This document shows, one piece after another, positions 28,408 through 37,180 of a stretch of DNA of 64,000 nucleotides; positions within the stretch are counted from its first letter, which is position 1; each line of letters starts with the position of its first letter. Made by a program: the position numbers and the translations under genes. The notes beneath the pieces are model-generated. The model saw only the letters and a program-made list of their open reading frames with translations, had not been told where the DNA came from and did no database searches. The DNA is from Moorella thermoacetica (lineage in GTDB: Bacteria; Bacillota; DSM-521; Neomoorellales; Neomoorellaceae): the NCBI RefSeq assembly GCF_001267405.1, contig NZ_CP012369.1, positions 62,001-126,000 of the forward strand. The letters run 5' to 3'.

Positions 28408-29298
28408 ATGACCCTTTACGCTGCCCTGGATATAGGCTCCAATTCGGTCCGGTTGCTGCTGGGAGAGGTAGCGGGGGAACACGTAAAGCCCCGCCGGGCC
28501 GAACTCCGGAGTACCCGGCTCCTGGCCGGGGCCACCGGCGGCTGGCTCCAGGAGGAACCTGTCCGGCGCACGGCAGCGGCTGTGGCCGAGCTGGCCGGCC
28601 TGGCCCGGGGCTATCACCCGGCAGGGATGGCCTGCATCGCCACCAGTGCCGCCCGGGAGGCCCGCAACCCGGAAATCTTAACGGCCGCAGTAGCGACCGG
28701 AGCCGGTTTGGATGTTATTATTATTGATGGCTCTGTCGAAGCCCGCCTGACCTACCGGGGAGCCCTGGCCGGCCTGACCGTACCGGTAGACAACCCCCTG
28801 GTTATCGACATTGGCGGCGGCAGCACGGAGTTTAGCTGGCGGGAGGGCGGGGAAGTCCAGTTTACCAGTGTCAGGGTGGGGGCCGTGCGGGTTATGGAAG
28901 AGTCCCTGGACCGGGAGGCCATCAGGTCCCTGCTGGCCCCGGTCCTGGCCCGGGTCCGGAAGAGCCGGCCGGGGTTTATTATCGGTACCGGCGGTACTAT
29001 TACCACCCTGGCGGCCCTGGAACTAGCCCTGCCCACCTACCGGCCGGAGCTGGTTCACGGCCTGGTCTTACCGGCAGGAAGGGTGGAGGACTGGCGGCGG
29101 CGCCTGGCGGCCCTGCCCCTGGAGGCCCGGCGCAACCTGCCGGGCCTGCAGCCGGAGCGGGCGGATATTATCGTAGCCGGAGTAACCATTCTGGAAATAA
29201 TTCTGGCCGGGCTGGGGGCGGCCAACCTGCAGGTTAGTGAGGCCGACCTCCTGTGGGGATTGCTCCTGGCCATGGCCCGGGGGGAACGACTAAAATGA
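28408..29298 (+). CDS. Ppx/GppA-family phosphatase
   Basis: 296 residues from ATG 28408; AGGTGAT upstream serves as SD. ASKHA-fold motifs are present: YAALDIGSNSVRLLLGEV (phosphate 1), VIDIGGGSTEFSW (phosphate 2) and IIGTGGTITTLAALEL. Family members hydrolyse inorganic polyphosphate or pppGpp. At about 300 residues it is the short form that lacks the C-terminal HD domain. The start codon of ubiX overlaps its stop (ATGA). Confidence 0.93.
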   Translation: MTLYAALDIGSNSVRLLLGEVAGEHVKPRRAELRSTRLLAGATGGWLQEEPVRRTAAAVAELAGLARGYHPAGMACIATSAAREARNPEILTAAVATGAGLDVIIIDGSVEARLTYRGALAGLTVPVDNPLVIDIGGGSTEFSWREGGEVQFTSVRVGAVRVMEESLDREAIRSLLAPVLARVRKSRPGFIIGTGGTITTLAALELALPTYRPELVHGLVLPAGRVEDWRRRLAALPLEARRNLPGLQPERADIIVAGVTILEIILAGLGAANLQVSEADLLWGLLLAMARGERLK

Positions 29299-29861
29299 AA
29301 CTGGTTGTCGCAGTTACCGGAGCCACCGGGGCTGTTTACGCCGTCAGACTCTTGGAAGCCTTGCGGGCGACGGGGAGCGAAGTCCACCTGGTATTAAGCC
29401 GCTGGGCCGGAGAGACCCTGCGCCTGGAGACGGATACTACAGTAGATACCCTGCGGGGCCTGGCTACTCGCTGCTACCAGGAGAATGACCTGGCAGCCCC
29501 GGTAGCCAGCGGTTCCTTCCAACACCAGGGGATGGTAGTTGTCCCCTGCAGCATGAAGACCCTGGCCGGTATTGCCCACGGTTATGCCGCCAACCTGATC
29601 ATGCGGGCGGCCGACGTCACCATCAAGGAGGGGCGCAAGCTGATCCTGGTACCTCGGGAAACGCCCTTAAGCCCCATTCATCTGGAAAATATGTTAACCT
29701 TGGCTCGCCTGGGAGTGGTGATCATGCCTCCCATGCCGGCCTTTTATTACCGGCCCCGAACCGTTGACGATGTGGTCAACCACCTGGTGGCCAGGATCCT
29801 GGACCATCTGGGCCTGGAGCAGGACCTGGTACCCCGCTGGGGCTCCCCCGGGGAGGATTAG
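29295..29861 (+). CDS. ubiX: Flavin prenyltransferase UbiX family (MqnM-like)
   Basis: 188 residues from ATG 29295. It makes prenylated FMN, the cofactor of UbiD decarboxylases, from FMN and dimethylallyl phosphate. KLVVAVTGATGAVYAVRLLEAL binds FMN; VVPCSMKTLAGIAHGYAANLI and LILVPRETPLSPIHLENML carry the conserved Ser/Met/Arg/Glu residues of the active site. The partner decarboxylase follows 56 bp downstream. In Moorella this pair probably serves menaquinone synthesis. Confidence 0.95.
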   Translation: MKLVVAVTGATGAVYAVRLLEALRATGSEVHLVLSRWAGETLRLETDTTVDTLRGLATRCYQENDLAAPVASGSFQHQGMVVVPCSMKTLAGIAHGYAANLIMRAADVTIKEGRKLILVPRETPLSPIHLENMLTLARLGVVIMPPMPAFYYRPRTVDDVVNHLVARILDHLGLEQDLVPRWGSPGED

Positions 29862-29917
29862 GCCGGGAGGAAATACCCGCCCGGCGGCGAATTTATTCCC
29901 GGGAAAGGAGAAGGAAT

Positions 29918-31354
29918 TTGGCTCACCAGGATTTGCAGGCCTACCTGGCCTATCTAGAAGCCCACAAACTGTTGCATCGCGTTAAGGTAGAGGTCGACCC
30001 CATCTTTGAGATTGCGGCCATCAGCGACCGGGTGGTCAAACGGGGCGGCCCGGCCCTGCTCTTCGAGCGGGTAAAGGGTTCGACCCTGCCCGTGGCCACC
30101 AACCTCTTCGGCAGTATAGACTTGGTAAAGGCGGCCCTGGAAGTGACCGACCTGGAGGAACCGGCCCGGCGCCTCCGGGCCCTCCTGGAACTGCCGGCCG
30201 ATTCGGGTGGCTGGCTGGATAAGCTGCGCTTTCTGCCCCGCCTGGCAGAACTGGGCCGTTACCTCCCCCGCCGGGTAAAGGAGGCTCCCTGCCAGGAGGT
30301 CAGGGTAGAACCGCCATCTTTGGAGGAACTGCCGGTACTGCAACTCTGGCCGGGAGACGGCGGCCGTTTCCTTACCCTGCCCCTGGTCTTTACCCATGAC
30401 CCCCTGACCGGCCGCCGGAATGTAGGCATGTACCGAATGCAGGTGTTTGACGCGGTCACCACCGGCATGCACTGGCATATCCACAAGGACGGGGCCGAGC
30501 ACCTGCGCCGCAGCGGGGACCGCCTGGAAGTAGCTGTCGCCCTGGGAGCTGACCCGGCGGTGATCTACGCCGCCACTGCCCCCCTGCCTCCGGGCCTGGA
30601 CGAGATGCTCCTGGCCGGGTTTTTACGCCGGGAACCGGTGGAGATGGTACCGGCCCTGACGGTGAATATCGATGTCCCGGCCCGGGCGGAGATTATCCTC
30701 GAGGGTTATGTCGACCCTGGGGAAACCCGCCTAGAGGGCCCCTTCGGCGACCATACGGGTTATTACTCCCCGGCTGACAATTATCCCGTTTTTCACCTGA
30801 CCTGCCTGACCCGGCGCCGCCGGGCGGTTTACCCGGCTACGGTGGTGGGACCGCCGCCCATGGAGGACGCCTACCTGGGGAAAGTAACGGAACGCCTCTT
30901 CCTGCCTTTGATCCAGCTCCAGCTCCCGGAGGTGGTGGACATCAACTTCCCCCCCGCAGGGGTTTTCCATAACTGCGTCATTGTCGCCATCCGTAAAGCT
31001 TACCCCGGCCAGGCGCGCAAGGTCATGCATGCCCTCTGGGGGATGGGGCAGATGATGTTTACCAAGCTCATCATCGTAGTCGATGCCGATGTCAACGTCC
31101 ATGATCTTCAAGAGGTCGCCTGGCGCGTCCTGGGTAATATCGACCCCCGCCGGGATGCCGTTATAGTCGACGGGCCGGTGGATATCCTGGATCACGCCGC
31201 TCCCCGCAGGGGTTTCGGTAGCAAGATGGGACTGGATGCCACCCGGAAACTGCCGGAAGAAGGAGCCTCGCGTCCCTGGCCGGAGGAGGCCCGGGCTGCC
31301 CGGGAGGTCCTGGAACTCATCGACAGGAGGTGGCAGGAGTATGGTCTGGCGTAA
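29918..31354 (+). CDS. ubiD: UbiD-family prenylated-FMN decarboxylase (MqnL-like)
   Basis: 478 residues from TTG 29918, with AAAGGAG upstream. Family hallmarks: NLFGS, VDPGETRLEGPFGDHTGYYS (with Arg/Glu residues of the E-R-E active site), VVGPPPMEDAYLGK and FTKLIIVVDADVNVHDLQEV. Placed between a UbiX and a UbiA homologue, it is best explained as the decarboxylase that acts on the prenylated 1,4-dihydroxy-6-naphthoate intermediate of the futalosine menaquinone pathway. The earlier mqnA-D genes are not in the window. A role in another aromatic decarboxylation is possible. Confidence 0.95.
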   Translation: MAHQDLQAYLAYLEAHKLLHRVKVEVDPIFEIAAISDRVVKRGGPALLFERVKGSTLPVATNLFGSIDLVKAALEVTDLEEPARRLRALLELPADSGGWLDKLRFLPRLAELGRYLPRRVKEAPCQEVRVEPPSLEELPVLQLWPGDGGRFLTLPLVFTHDPLTGRRNVGMYRMQVFDAVTTGMHWHIHKDGAEHLRRSGDRLEVAVALGADPAVIYAATAPLPPGLDEMLLAGFLRREPVEMVPALTVNIDVPARAEIILEGYVDPGETRLEGPFGDHTGYYSPADNYPVFHLTCLTRRRRAVYPATVVGPPPMEDAYLGKVTERLFLPLIQLQLPEVVDINFPPAGVFHNCVIVAIRKAYPGQARKVMHALWGMGQMMFTKLIIVVDADVNVHDLQEVAWRVLGNIDPRRDAVIVDGPVDILDHAAPRRGFGSKMGLDATRKLPEEGASRPWPEEARAAREVLELIDRRWQEYGLA

Positions 31355-32198
31355 AATCAGGATTTTTTTGGCCATGATTAAATTTGAACATACCATTTTC
31401 GCCCTCCCCTTTGCCTACCTGGGGGCCTTTATTGCTGCTGGCGGCCGCCCGACGGCGGCCCAGCTTGGATGGATAACCCTGGCCATGTTCGGGGCGCGCA
31501 CGGCGGCCATGTCCTTGAACCGGCTGATAGACCGCCATATTGACGCCCTCAATCCCCGCACCGCCGACCGCGCCCTGCCCCGGGGACTTATATCCGTAAC
31601 CGAAGTCTGGCTCTATACCATCCTGTCTTTCGGCCTGCTTTTTTTTGCCGCCACCCGCTTGAACTGGCTCTGTGTGGAGCTGATGCCCATAGCCGTCCTG
31701 GTCCTGGTCATCTACTCCTATACCAAGCGCTGGACCTGGGCCTGCCATTTCGCCCTGGGTCTGGCCGATGCCCTGGCGCCTGTGGGGGCCTGGGTGGCCA
31801 TCCGGGCGGCCATTGACCTGCCGGCCGTCATCCTGGGCCTGGGGATGGGGACCTGGGTGGCGGGTTTTGATATCATCTATGCCTGCCAGGATTATGATTT
31901 TGACCGCCGCTACGGTATTCATTCCATCCCGGCCCGTTTCGGTAAAGAACGGGCCCTGGTTATCGCCCGCTACCTGCACGCCTTTTCCATCGTCATGCTG
32001 GCCGGCGTGGGCTACCTTTTACACCTGGGCTGGCTGTACTTCCTGGGCGTCTTGCTGGCCGCAGTAATCCTGACCTATGAACATCGCCTGGTATCGCCGG
32101 AAGACCTGTCGCGCTTGAACCTGGCCTTCTTAAATATGAATGGTTATTTGAGCGTGCTGATGTTTGTCTTTACCCTGCTGGCCTTAACCCTTGAATAA
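31341..32198 (+). CDS. ubiA: UbiA-family prenyltransferase (MqnP-like)
   Basis: 285 residues from ATG 31341 (AGGAGG 10 bp upstream); it overlaps ubiD by 14 bp. A polytopic membrane enzyme that transfers a polyprenyl chain to an aromatic acid. First aspartate motif in SLNRLIDRHIDALNPRTADRALPRG (NxxxDxxxD), second in DIIYACQDYDFDRRYGIHSIPARFG (DxxYxxQDxxxD). Tight coupling with ubiD supports a shared quinone pathway. Confidence 0.94.
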   Translation: MVWRKIRIFLAMIKFEHTIFALPFAYLGAFIAAGGRPTAAQLGWITLAMFGARTAAMSLNRLIDRHIDALNPRTADRALPRGLISVTEVWLYTILSFGLLFFAATRLNWLCVELMPIAVLVLVIYSYTKRWTWACHFALGLADALAPVGAWVAIRAAIDLPAVILGLGMGTWVAGFDIIYACQDYDFDRRYGIHSIPARFGKERALVIARYLHAFSIVMLAGVGYLLHLGWLYFLGVLLAAVILTYEHRLVSPEDLSRLNLAFLNMNGYLSVLMFVFTLLALTLE

Positions 32199-32236
32199 CA
32201 GCCGGGGATTGCTGACCCTATCCGGAGGTGTTGAAT

Positions 32237-33223
32237 ATGAAAATCAGGGGACTGGCCCTTCTTTTACTCCTACTCTTCCTGGTCCCTGTCGTATCTGGCT
32301 GCGGCAGCCCGGCTAGCAGCGGGAGCAGCCAGGAAGAGAGCCTGAAGCTGGGGTTAATCCCGGTGGAGGATAACTTCCCCTTTTTTGTCGCCGAGAAGGA
32401 AGGCCTCTTTACCAAAGCCGGCTTGAAGGTTGAACTGGTACCCTTTAATAGTGCCCGGGATCGCGATCTGGCCCTGCAGTCCGGGAGTATCGACGGCGAG
32501 GTGGCCGATATTGTCGCTACGGCCCTGCTACGTAAAGGCGGAACGCCGGTGAAGATCGTCTCCCTGACCATGGGGGCCACCCCGGCCGAGGGACGCTTCG
32601 CCCTCCTGGCCCGGCCCGGGGCCGATATCAGCTCCCCCGGCCAGCTCAAAGGCCGGACCGTCGGCATCTCGGAAAACACCATCATCGAGTATGTCGCTGA
32701 CGGCCTCCTGCGGGAAGGAGGGGTAGACCCCGGCTCCGTCCAGAAAGTCGCCGTACCCCAGATCCCGGAACGGCTCCAGCTCTTGCTGGGTGGTAAGTTG
32801 GACGCCGCCCTGCTGCCTGATCCCTTTGCTTCCCTGGCCGCCAGGAAAGGGGCCAGGGTGATCCTGGACGATACGAAAATTAACCGCAATCTCTCCCAGG
32901 TGGTACTTATCTTCCGGGAGGAAGCCATCAAACATAAGACACCGGCTATTAAGAAGCTACTCCAGGTATATGCCGGGGCCGCGAGCTTGATTGCCCGGAA
33001 CCCCTCCGCCTACCGGGAGCTATTTATTGAAAAGGCCAGGATACCGGCGGAACTCCGGGACACCTACCTGGCGCCCCAATACTCCCCGCCGCAACTGCCC
33101 CGGCAGGAGGAGGTCGCGGCGGTGATGGACTGGATGGTGGCCAAAAAACTCCTGGCCGCACCCTATAAATACGAAGAGCTGGTTGACCCGGATTTGGTTA
33201 ACCCCGGTGGGAACAACCGGTGA
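32237..33223 (+). CDS. ABC transporter substrate-binding lipoprotein (NMT1/SsuA-like)
   Basis: 328 residues from ATG 32237 (GGAGG 10 bp upstream). Signal peptide with lipobox VVSGC. The mature protein starts LKLGLIPVEDNFPFFVAEKEGLFTKAGL, the type-2 periplasmic fold used by nitrate/sulfonate/thiamine-precursor receptors, with GLLREGG and KLDAALLPDPFA later. The ligand is unknown. Its stop overlaps the ATPase start as GTGA. Association with ubiXDA hints at an aromatic or quinone-precursor substrate, but this is inference only. Confidence 0.88.
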   Translation: MKIRGLALLLLLLFLVPVVSGCGSPASSGSSQEESLKLGLIPVEDNFPFFVAEKEGLFTKAGLKVELVPFNSARDRDLALQSGSIDGEVADIVATALLRKGGTPVKIVSLTMGATPAEGRFALLARPGADISSPGQLKGRTVGISENTIIEYVADGLLREGGVDPGSVQKVAVPQIPERLQLLLGGKLDAALLPDPFASLAARKGARVILDDTKINRNLSQVVLIFREEAIKHKTPAIKKLLQVYAGAASLIARNPSAYRELFIEKARIPAELRDTYLAPQYSPPQLPRQEEVAAVMDWMVAKKLLAAPYKYEELVDPDLVNPGGNNR

Positions 33224-33960
33224 TCCGGGTTACCGGCGTTTCCTATACTTATATAAACAACGGCGCGAGGGTATCGGCCCTGGAGGATATTAACCTCACC
33301 ATACCTGCCGGGCAGGCCTGCGTTCTGATAGGGCCCTCGGGCTGCGGCAAAACAACCCTGTTGTACCTGCTGGCCGGGTTATTAAAACCCACCCGGGGGG
33401 AGATCCGGATTAACGGCGCCAGGGTGACCCGGCCGCGCCGGCAGACGGCCATTATCCTCCAGGATTACGGCCTCCTGCCCTGGAAAACAGTCTGGAAAAA
33501 CGCCGCCCTGGGCCTGGCCCTGCGGGGCTGCTCCCGGCAGCGACAGCAAGAGATCCTTGAACCCCTTCTGGCTGCCCTAGGCCTGTCCGGCCTGGAGAAG
33601 CGCTACCCGGCCCAGTTGAGCGGCGGCCAGAAGCAGCGAGTAGCCATCGCCCGGGCCCTCTCCCTGGAACCTGATACCCTTCTGATGGACGAACCCTTTT
33701 CGGCCCTCGACGCCCTGACCCGGGAGGGCCTGCAGCAGACCCTGGTGGATATACGCCGGCAGCGATGTCTAACGACGGTCCTGGTTACCCATAACATCGA
33801 AGAGGCCGTCTTCCTGGGGCAGCAGATTGTAGTCCTGACGGCCGCCCCGGGGCGCCTCAAGGCCGTCCTGGAGAACCCGGAAGCAGGAACCCCGGACTAC
33901 CGCTTTTCCGAAACCTTCCACCGTAACTGCTCCCGGGTGCGCCAGCTTCTCCAAAAATAG
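33220..33960 (+). CDS. ABC transporter ATPase (SsuB/TauB-like)
   Basis: 246 residues from GTG 33220. Walker [11 protein letters not shown]-loop [13 protein letters not shown], signature LSGGQKQR, Walker B TLLMDEP and H-loop VTHN are intact. QDYGLLPW is characteristic of the nitrate/sulfonate/taurine subfamily. The partner permease lies 312 bp downstream, an unusually wide gap for such an operon, and is interrupted by a stop codon, so the transporter may not work. Confidence 0.93.
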   Translation: MIRVTGVSYTYINNGARVSALEDINLTIPAGQACVLIGPSGCGKTTLLYLLAGLLKPTRGEIRINGARVTRPRRQTAIILQDYGLLPWKTVWKNAALGLALRGCSRQRQQEILEPLLAALGLSGLEKRYPAQLSGGQKQRVAIARALSLEPDTLLMDEPFSALDALTREGLQQTLVDIRRQRCLTTVLVTHNIEEAVFLGQQIVVLTAAPGRLKAVLENPEAGTPDYRFSETFHRNCSRVRQLLQK

Positions 33961-34272
33961 GCTTCTGGTAAAAAGGGATGCAGATGCCATTCAGTTTCGG
34001 AGCCGGCGGGTGCAGCTCCGGGCTCCGGGTGCTTAAGCGAACAAACTTGGCGCTCAGTTGCTTAAGCGGCGGTGGTGGCTTGGGGCGTGATACTTCTCGT
34101 TTCTGAAACCACGTTACCATCCCTATCCCGTTCACCACCGCCGCGCCGCGGCCTGGCGCAAAGCTTGCGTCTCGAACCGAGTCGCCCTCCGCCTGTACCC
34201 GCCAGCCCTTGCCTCAACCTACATTTTCATTGTTCGCTGGCGGAGACATTAGCCCCCATGAGGAGGGCTTTT
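33961..34272. repeat. Structured intergenic island C splitting the ABC operon (candidate repeat family)
   Basis: 312 bp without a gene. GGCGGTGGTG (34068-34077) is the exact inverse of CACCACCGCC (34133-34142), and GCTTAAGCG occurs twice (34031-34039, 34060-34068). GTTTCGGAGCC (33994-34004) and TTGGCG-N13-AAGCGG (34047-34069) resemble parts of island A at 12.5 kb. The right half is C-rich on this strand, unlike the flanking genes. It looks like inserted DNA, but I find no clear target duplication. Confidence 0.35.
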
Positions 34273-35019
34273 GTGGATATGCCTTTTAAACACAAAATAG
34301 TCGCCTACCTGGGATCCATTCTCTTTTTGTTTGGCTGCTGGTGGCTGCTGGCCCGGGGAATCAACAACCCCGGTTTGCCGGAGCCCCGGCTGGCCTTGCA
34401 GGGGCTGGCCCGTTTCTGGCCTGAACTCGCCCGGCATCTTTATTTCAGTGTTTATCGGGTGGTGGTCAGCCTGGCCCTGGCCCTGCTCCTGGCGGTGCCC
34501 CTGGGTCTCTGGGCCGGCCGTAACCGGGCTGTTGACTCCTTTCTGGCCCCCATGGTTTACCTCCTCTACCCTGTTCCCAAGGTGGCTTTACTGCCGGTGG
34601 CCATGGTCCTTTTGGGCATCGGGGACGGGGCCAAGATGCTCATTATTTTCCTGGTAATCTTCAACCAGATCCTGATAACCACCCGGGATGCGGCCCGTAA
34701 GATCCCGGACCAGCTGTTGCTCTCCGTCGCCTCCCTGGGAGCCGGCAAAGCCAGCCTGTTCCGCTAGGTAATCCTGCCGGCCTGCCTGCCGGATATTATT
34801 ACGGCCAGCCGCGTTTCCCTGGGCAGCGCCATTTCCGTCCTTTTTTTGAGCGAGACCATAGCCGGTAATAGCGGCCTGGGGTACTTCATCCTGGACGGCC
34901 TTTTCCGGGCCGACTACGGGGCCATGTTCGCCGGCATCCTGACCATGGCCGGTATGGGCCTGGTATTATATATCCTGCTGCATCTATTTGAATACCTCCT
35001 CTGCCCGTGGGAACGGTAG
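34273..35019 (+). pseudogene. ABC transporter permease (SsuC-like) interrupted by an in-frame amber codon
   Basis: Starts at GTG 34273 or ATG 34279, after GAGGAGGG, and reads as an intact binding-protein-dependent permease through the EAA loop: LLSVASLGAGKASLFR. TAG then interrupts at 34765-34767, and the same frame continues VILPACLPDIITASRVSLGSA up to TAG 35017-35019. Homologues normally have Tyr or a similar residue between R and VILPA, so a single base change (TAC/TAT to TAG) explains it. Total length would be 248 codons, normal for the family. Either the gene is dead, or the stop is read through, or the base is an error. Confidence 0.85.
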
Positions 35020-35177
35020 CAGCCGGTACGATTCTGGCAGCCTCCTGTGGTTGCACGAGGCTATACTGGCGTGGGCAAGAAAACTCTCCGGGCGGATATT
35101 TACTGAAGTAAGCAGCTTGGTCTGGGCGCGAAGCGCCTGGTGAAAGGATAAACCTAACAAGAAAGGGGTGATAGGTG

Positions 35178-35600
35178 ATGCGGGGTATAAACTGCATAGC
35201 CGGCAGGGGACGCTACCGGGTATCTTGCCGGGTCTTTGTCACCGGCGAGGGCCTTATCGCCCACCTGCTGGGGGGCGAAAAACCCCATGTGGGGGCAGTG
35301 GCCCTGGGGATACCGCGCCCGAGTCTGCGGGGAGAGGGTGCGAGCGCCACTACATCGGTATTGACCCTGACGGGCCATAAGGATGACGAGGTGGCCCGGC
35401 CGGCTGCTACCACCCTGGCGGCAGCCTGTCAGGCCCCGGTGGTAGTCGTCGCGGGCATTCACCTGGACGGGGCCACGCCGGGGGAACTGGTACAGCTCCA
35501 GGAGAATGCCCGCCGGGCTGTGGCAGGGGTCCTTAAGTATCTGAAAGGGGTACGTCGAACCCCAGGGCCCTCAGGGTCCGGGCATCAGCCACCCCGGTAG
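35178..35600 (+). CDS. LpdD-like protein (putative prenylated-flavin chaperone of the UbiD system)
   Basis: 140 residues from ATG 35178; AAAGGGGTGAT upstream. GRGRYRVSCRVFVTGEGLIAHLLGGEKPHVGAVALGIPRPSL, SATTSVLTLTGHKDDEVARPAA and VVVVAGIHLDGATPGELVQL match my memory of the LpdD-like domain, the small subunit that accompanies UbiD-type gallate and related decarboxylases. The nearby ubiX-ubiD pair supports this. The C-terminal 20 residues (RRTPGPSGSGHQPPR) look like read-through into the opposing gene, which it overlaps by 68 bp. Confidence 0.6.
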   Translation: MRGINCIAGRGRYRVSCRVFVTGEGLIAHLLGGEKPHVGAVALGIPRPSLRGEGASATTSVLTLTGHKDDEVARPAATTLAAACQAPVVVVAGIHLDGATPGELVQLQENARRAVAGVLKYLKGVRRTPGPSGSGHQPPR

Positions 35601-36471
35601 CCGTGAGCCCGTGGTAGAGCTGGAACTCCTTGACGGCCAGCTCGGTCATCAGGCCGTAGTCGCCATCAGTGGGCCCGAAAAGGTAAAAACCCTTTTCCCG
35701 TAGGCGGGCCTGCAGGGTGATGACCTCCGGGGAGCCCTGGCCGGGTTTCAGGGGACCGGTGGGCATGATATAGGGCCCTTTAACTACTACCGGGGTTCCC
35801 ACCGGGATCCAGGGGTAGATGGTCTCGATATCCTCGTTGAACATGCGGAAACAGCCCGCCGAGGCCGCCCAGCCGATGGACCAGGGCCGGTTGGTGCCGT
35901 GGATGCCGTAGTTGCCCCAGGGGACATTGAGGCCCATCCAACGGGTGCCAAAGGCACCCCCGGACTCATAAGCCTTGTCGACGATTTTCCACTCGCCGAC
36001 GGGCGAGGGGCTGGTGTATTTGCCTATTGCCACGGGGTATTTTTGAAAGACCCGGCCATCCACCAGAATTGTCAGTACCAGGCGTTCGGTATCGATGACA
36101 ATCTTCAAGTTTTTCCCGGGAGGTGGGCCGGCCGGGGCCTGGTGGGCGACTGCGATACCCCGGGCTAGTTCCTTCCAGGTAGCCGGCCCGACCCGGCCCA
36201 GGGGGGTTAAATGGTGTTCCCGTTGAAAGTTAATTACGGCCCGCTGGGTGGTTTTATTATAAATACCGTTCAGGGGACCGAAGTAATAACCCATCTGGGC
36301 CAGGCGCAGCTGGAGATCACTGACGTCCAGGCCCGTAAGGGGGGGCTCGGTTAACTCCAGGACCCGGGAATCAGTATCGTTACAGGGGCAGGGCCCATGG
36401 GCTAGGGCAGGGTTCATAAAGAGGCAAAAAAAGGCCAGGAAAACCAGGATGCGACAGTACCCGTGAACCAT
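35533..36471 (-). CDS. L,D-transpeptidase (YkuD) with two peptidoglycan-binding domains
   Basis: 312 residues from ATG 36471 (GGGAGG 8 bp upstream); the longer frame starts upstream of the SD. A signal peptide (ending NPALAHG) is followed by a PG_binding_1 domain (DLQLRLAQMGYYFGPLNGIYN...TQRAVINFQREH). The catalytic YkuD domain has GIHGTNRPWSIG and the catalytic cysteine in SAGCFRM, and a second PG-binding domain (ITLQARLREKGFYLFGPTDGDYG) closes the chain. It forms 3-3 crosslinks or anchors proteins in the wall or spore envelope. Transcribed opposite to its neighbours and overlapping the LpdD-like gene at its 3' end. Confidence 0.95.
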   Translation of the reverse strand: MVHGYCRILVFLAFFCLFMNPALAHGPCPCNDTDSRVLELTEPPLTGLDVSDLQLRLAQMGYYFGPLNGIYNKTTQRAVINFQREHHLTPLGRVGPATWKELARGIAVAHQAPAGPPPGKNLKIVIDTERLVLTILVDGRVFQKYPVAIGKYTSPSPVGEWKIVDKAYESGGAFGTRWMGLNVPWGNYGIHGTNRPWSIGWAASAGCFRMFNEDIETIYPWIPVGTPVVVKGPYIMPTGPLKPGQGSPEVITLQARLREKGFYLFGPTDGDYGLMTELAVKEFQLYHGLTATGVADARTLRALGFDVPLSDT

Positions 36472-36597
36472 AGTCCTTTCCTCCCAGTAAAATACCTCCA
36501 GAATAGTATGCGCCGGGAGGGGGATATTCATGTTTAGATACCCCCGGTCGGCGGGAACATTAAGGGGGAAAGAAATTTTGCTGGCAGGGATGCATCC

Positions 36598-37029
36598 ATG
36601 TGGTTGGCCCTCTTAATCGCCCTGGTATCCGGTATTGCCATGGCCTTCCAGGGTTCTTTGAATTCTGCCCTGGCCAAAATCACCGGCCTGCTCCAGGCTA
36701 CCCTGGTCGTCCACCTTACTGCCACCCTGGCAGTGGGAGTCCTCCTTTTCTTCCCTTTGAGCGACGGCCACCTGGGCCGGATCTGGCAGTGCCCCTGGTA
36801 TCTCTGGCTGGGTGGCCTGATTGGCGTAGTTATTACCTATGGGGTGGTGGCCAGCATTCCCAGGGTGGGTGTGGCCCTGGCTACTACAGCCATCATCGTG
36901 GGCCAGGTGACGACGGCTCTCATCATAGACCACCTCGGTCTCTTTGGCCTGGATAAAATCCCCTTTACCTGGTGGAAGGCTGCCGGCCTGATCCTTCTGG
37001 CCACCGGCGCCCGCCTGATGTTAAATTAG
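36598..37029 (+). CDS. DMT-superfamily membrane protein (DUF606/YdcZ-like)
   Basis: 143 residues from ATG 36598, with CAGGGA as a weak SD. Four to five membrane helices; LALLIALVSGIAMAFQGSLNSALAKITGLLQATLVVHLTATLAVGVLLFF and WYLWLGGLIGVVITYGVVASIPRVGVALATTAIIVGQVTTALIIDHLG are the DUF606 half-transporter pattern. Such short DMT proteins work as dimers; the substrate is unknown. A DMT gene of this type next to tRNA genes has no evident functional link. Confidence 0.85.
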   Translation: MWLALLIALVSGIAMAFQGSLNSALAKITGLLQATLVVHLTATLAVGVLLFFPLSDGHLGRIWQCPWYLWLGGLIGVVITYGVVASIPRVGVALATTAIIVGQVTTALIIDHLGLFGLDKIPFTWWKAAGLILLATGARLMLN

Positions 37030-37055
37030 GACAACCAGAGGGGTTGATTTTACCC

Positions 37056-37084
37056 TTGACAACCGGGCGCGATTCAGGCATAAT
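37056..37084 (+). promoter_or_regulatory. Sigma-A promoter of the tRNA-Met/tRNA-Glu operon
   Basis: TTGACA (37056-37061), a 17-bp spacer and CATAAT (37079-37084), 12 bp before the first tRNA. Confidence 0.88.
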
Positions 37085-37095
37085 AACATATGCGT

Positions 37096-37172
37096 GGCGG
37101 TGTAGCTCAGTTGGTTAGAGCATGCGGTTCATACCCGCAGTGTCGTAGGTTCGAATCCTACCACCGCTACCA
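37096..37172 (+). tRNA. tRNA-Met (CAT), elongator type
   Basis: 77 bases including the encoded CCA. Acceptor GGCGGTG/CACCGCT, D-arm GCTCAGTTGGTTAGAGC, anticodon stem TGCGG/CCGCA with loop TTCATAC (anticodon CAT), T-arm GTAGG-TTCGAAT-CCTAC. The sequence resembles elongator tRNA-Met. A CAT anticodon that is modified to read AUA (Ile) is not fully excluded but less likely. Confidence 0.95.
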
Positions 37173-37180
37173 TGTCCCAT

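Noticed and set aside
34765-34767. Pyrrolysine insertion in the ABC permease
   Set aside because: No pyl genes are visible and the position normally holds an ordinary residue; a nonsense mutation is the simpler reading.
37030-37055. Terminator after the DMT-type gene (CAACC/GGTTG stem)
   Set aside because: The stem is only 5 bp and the T run is short, so it is too weak to list.
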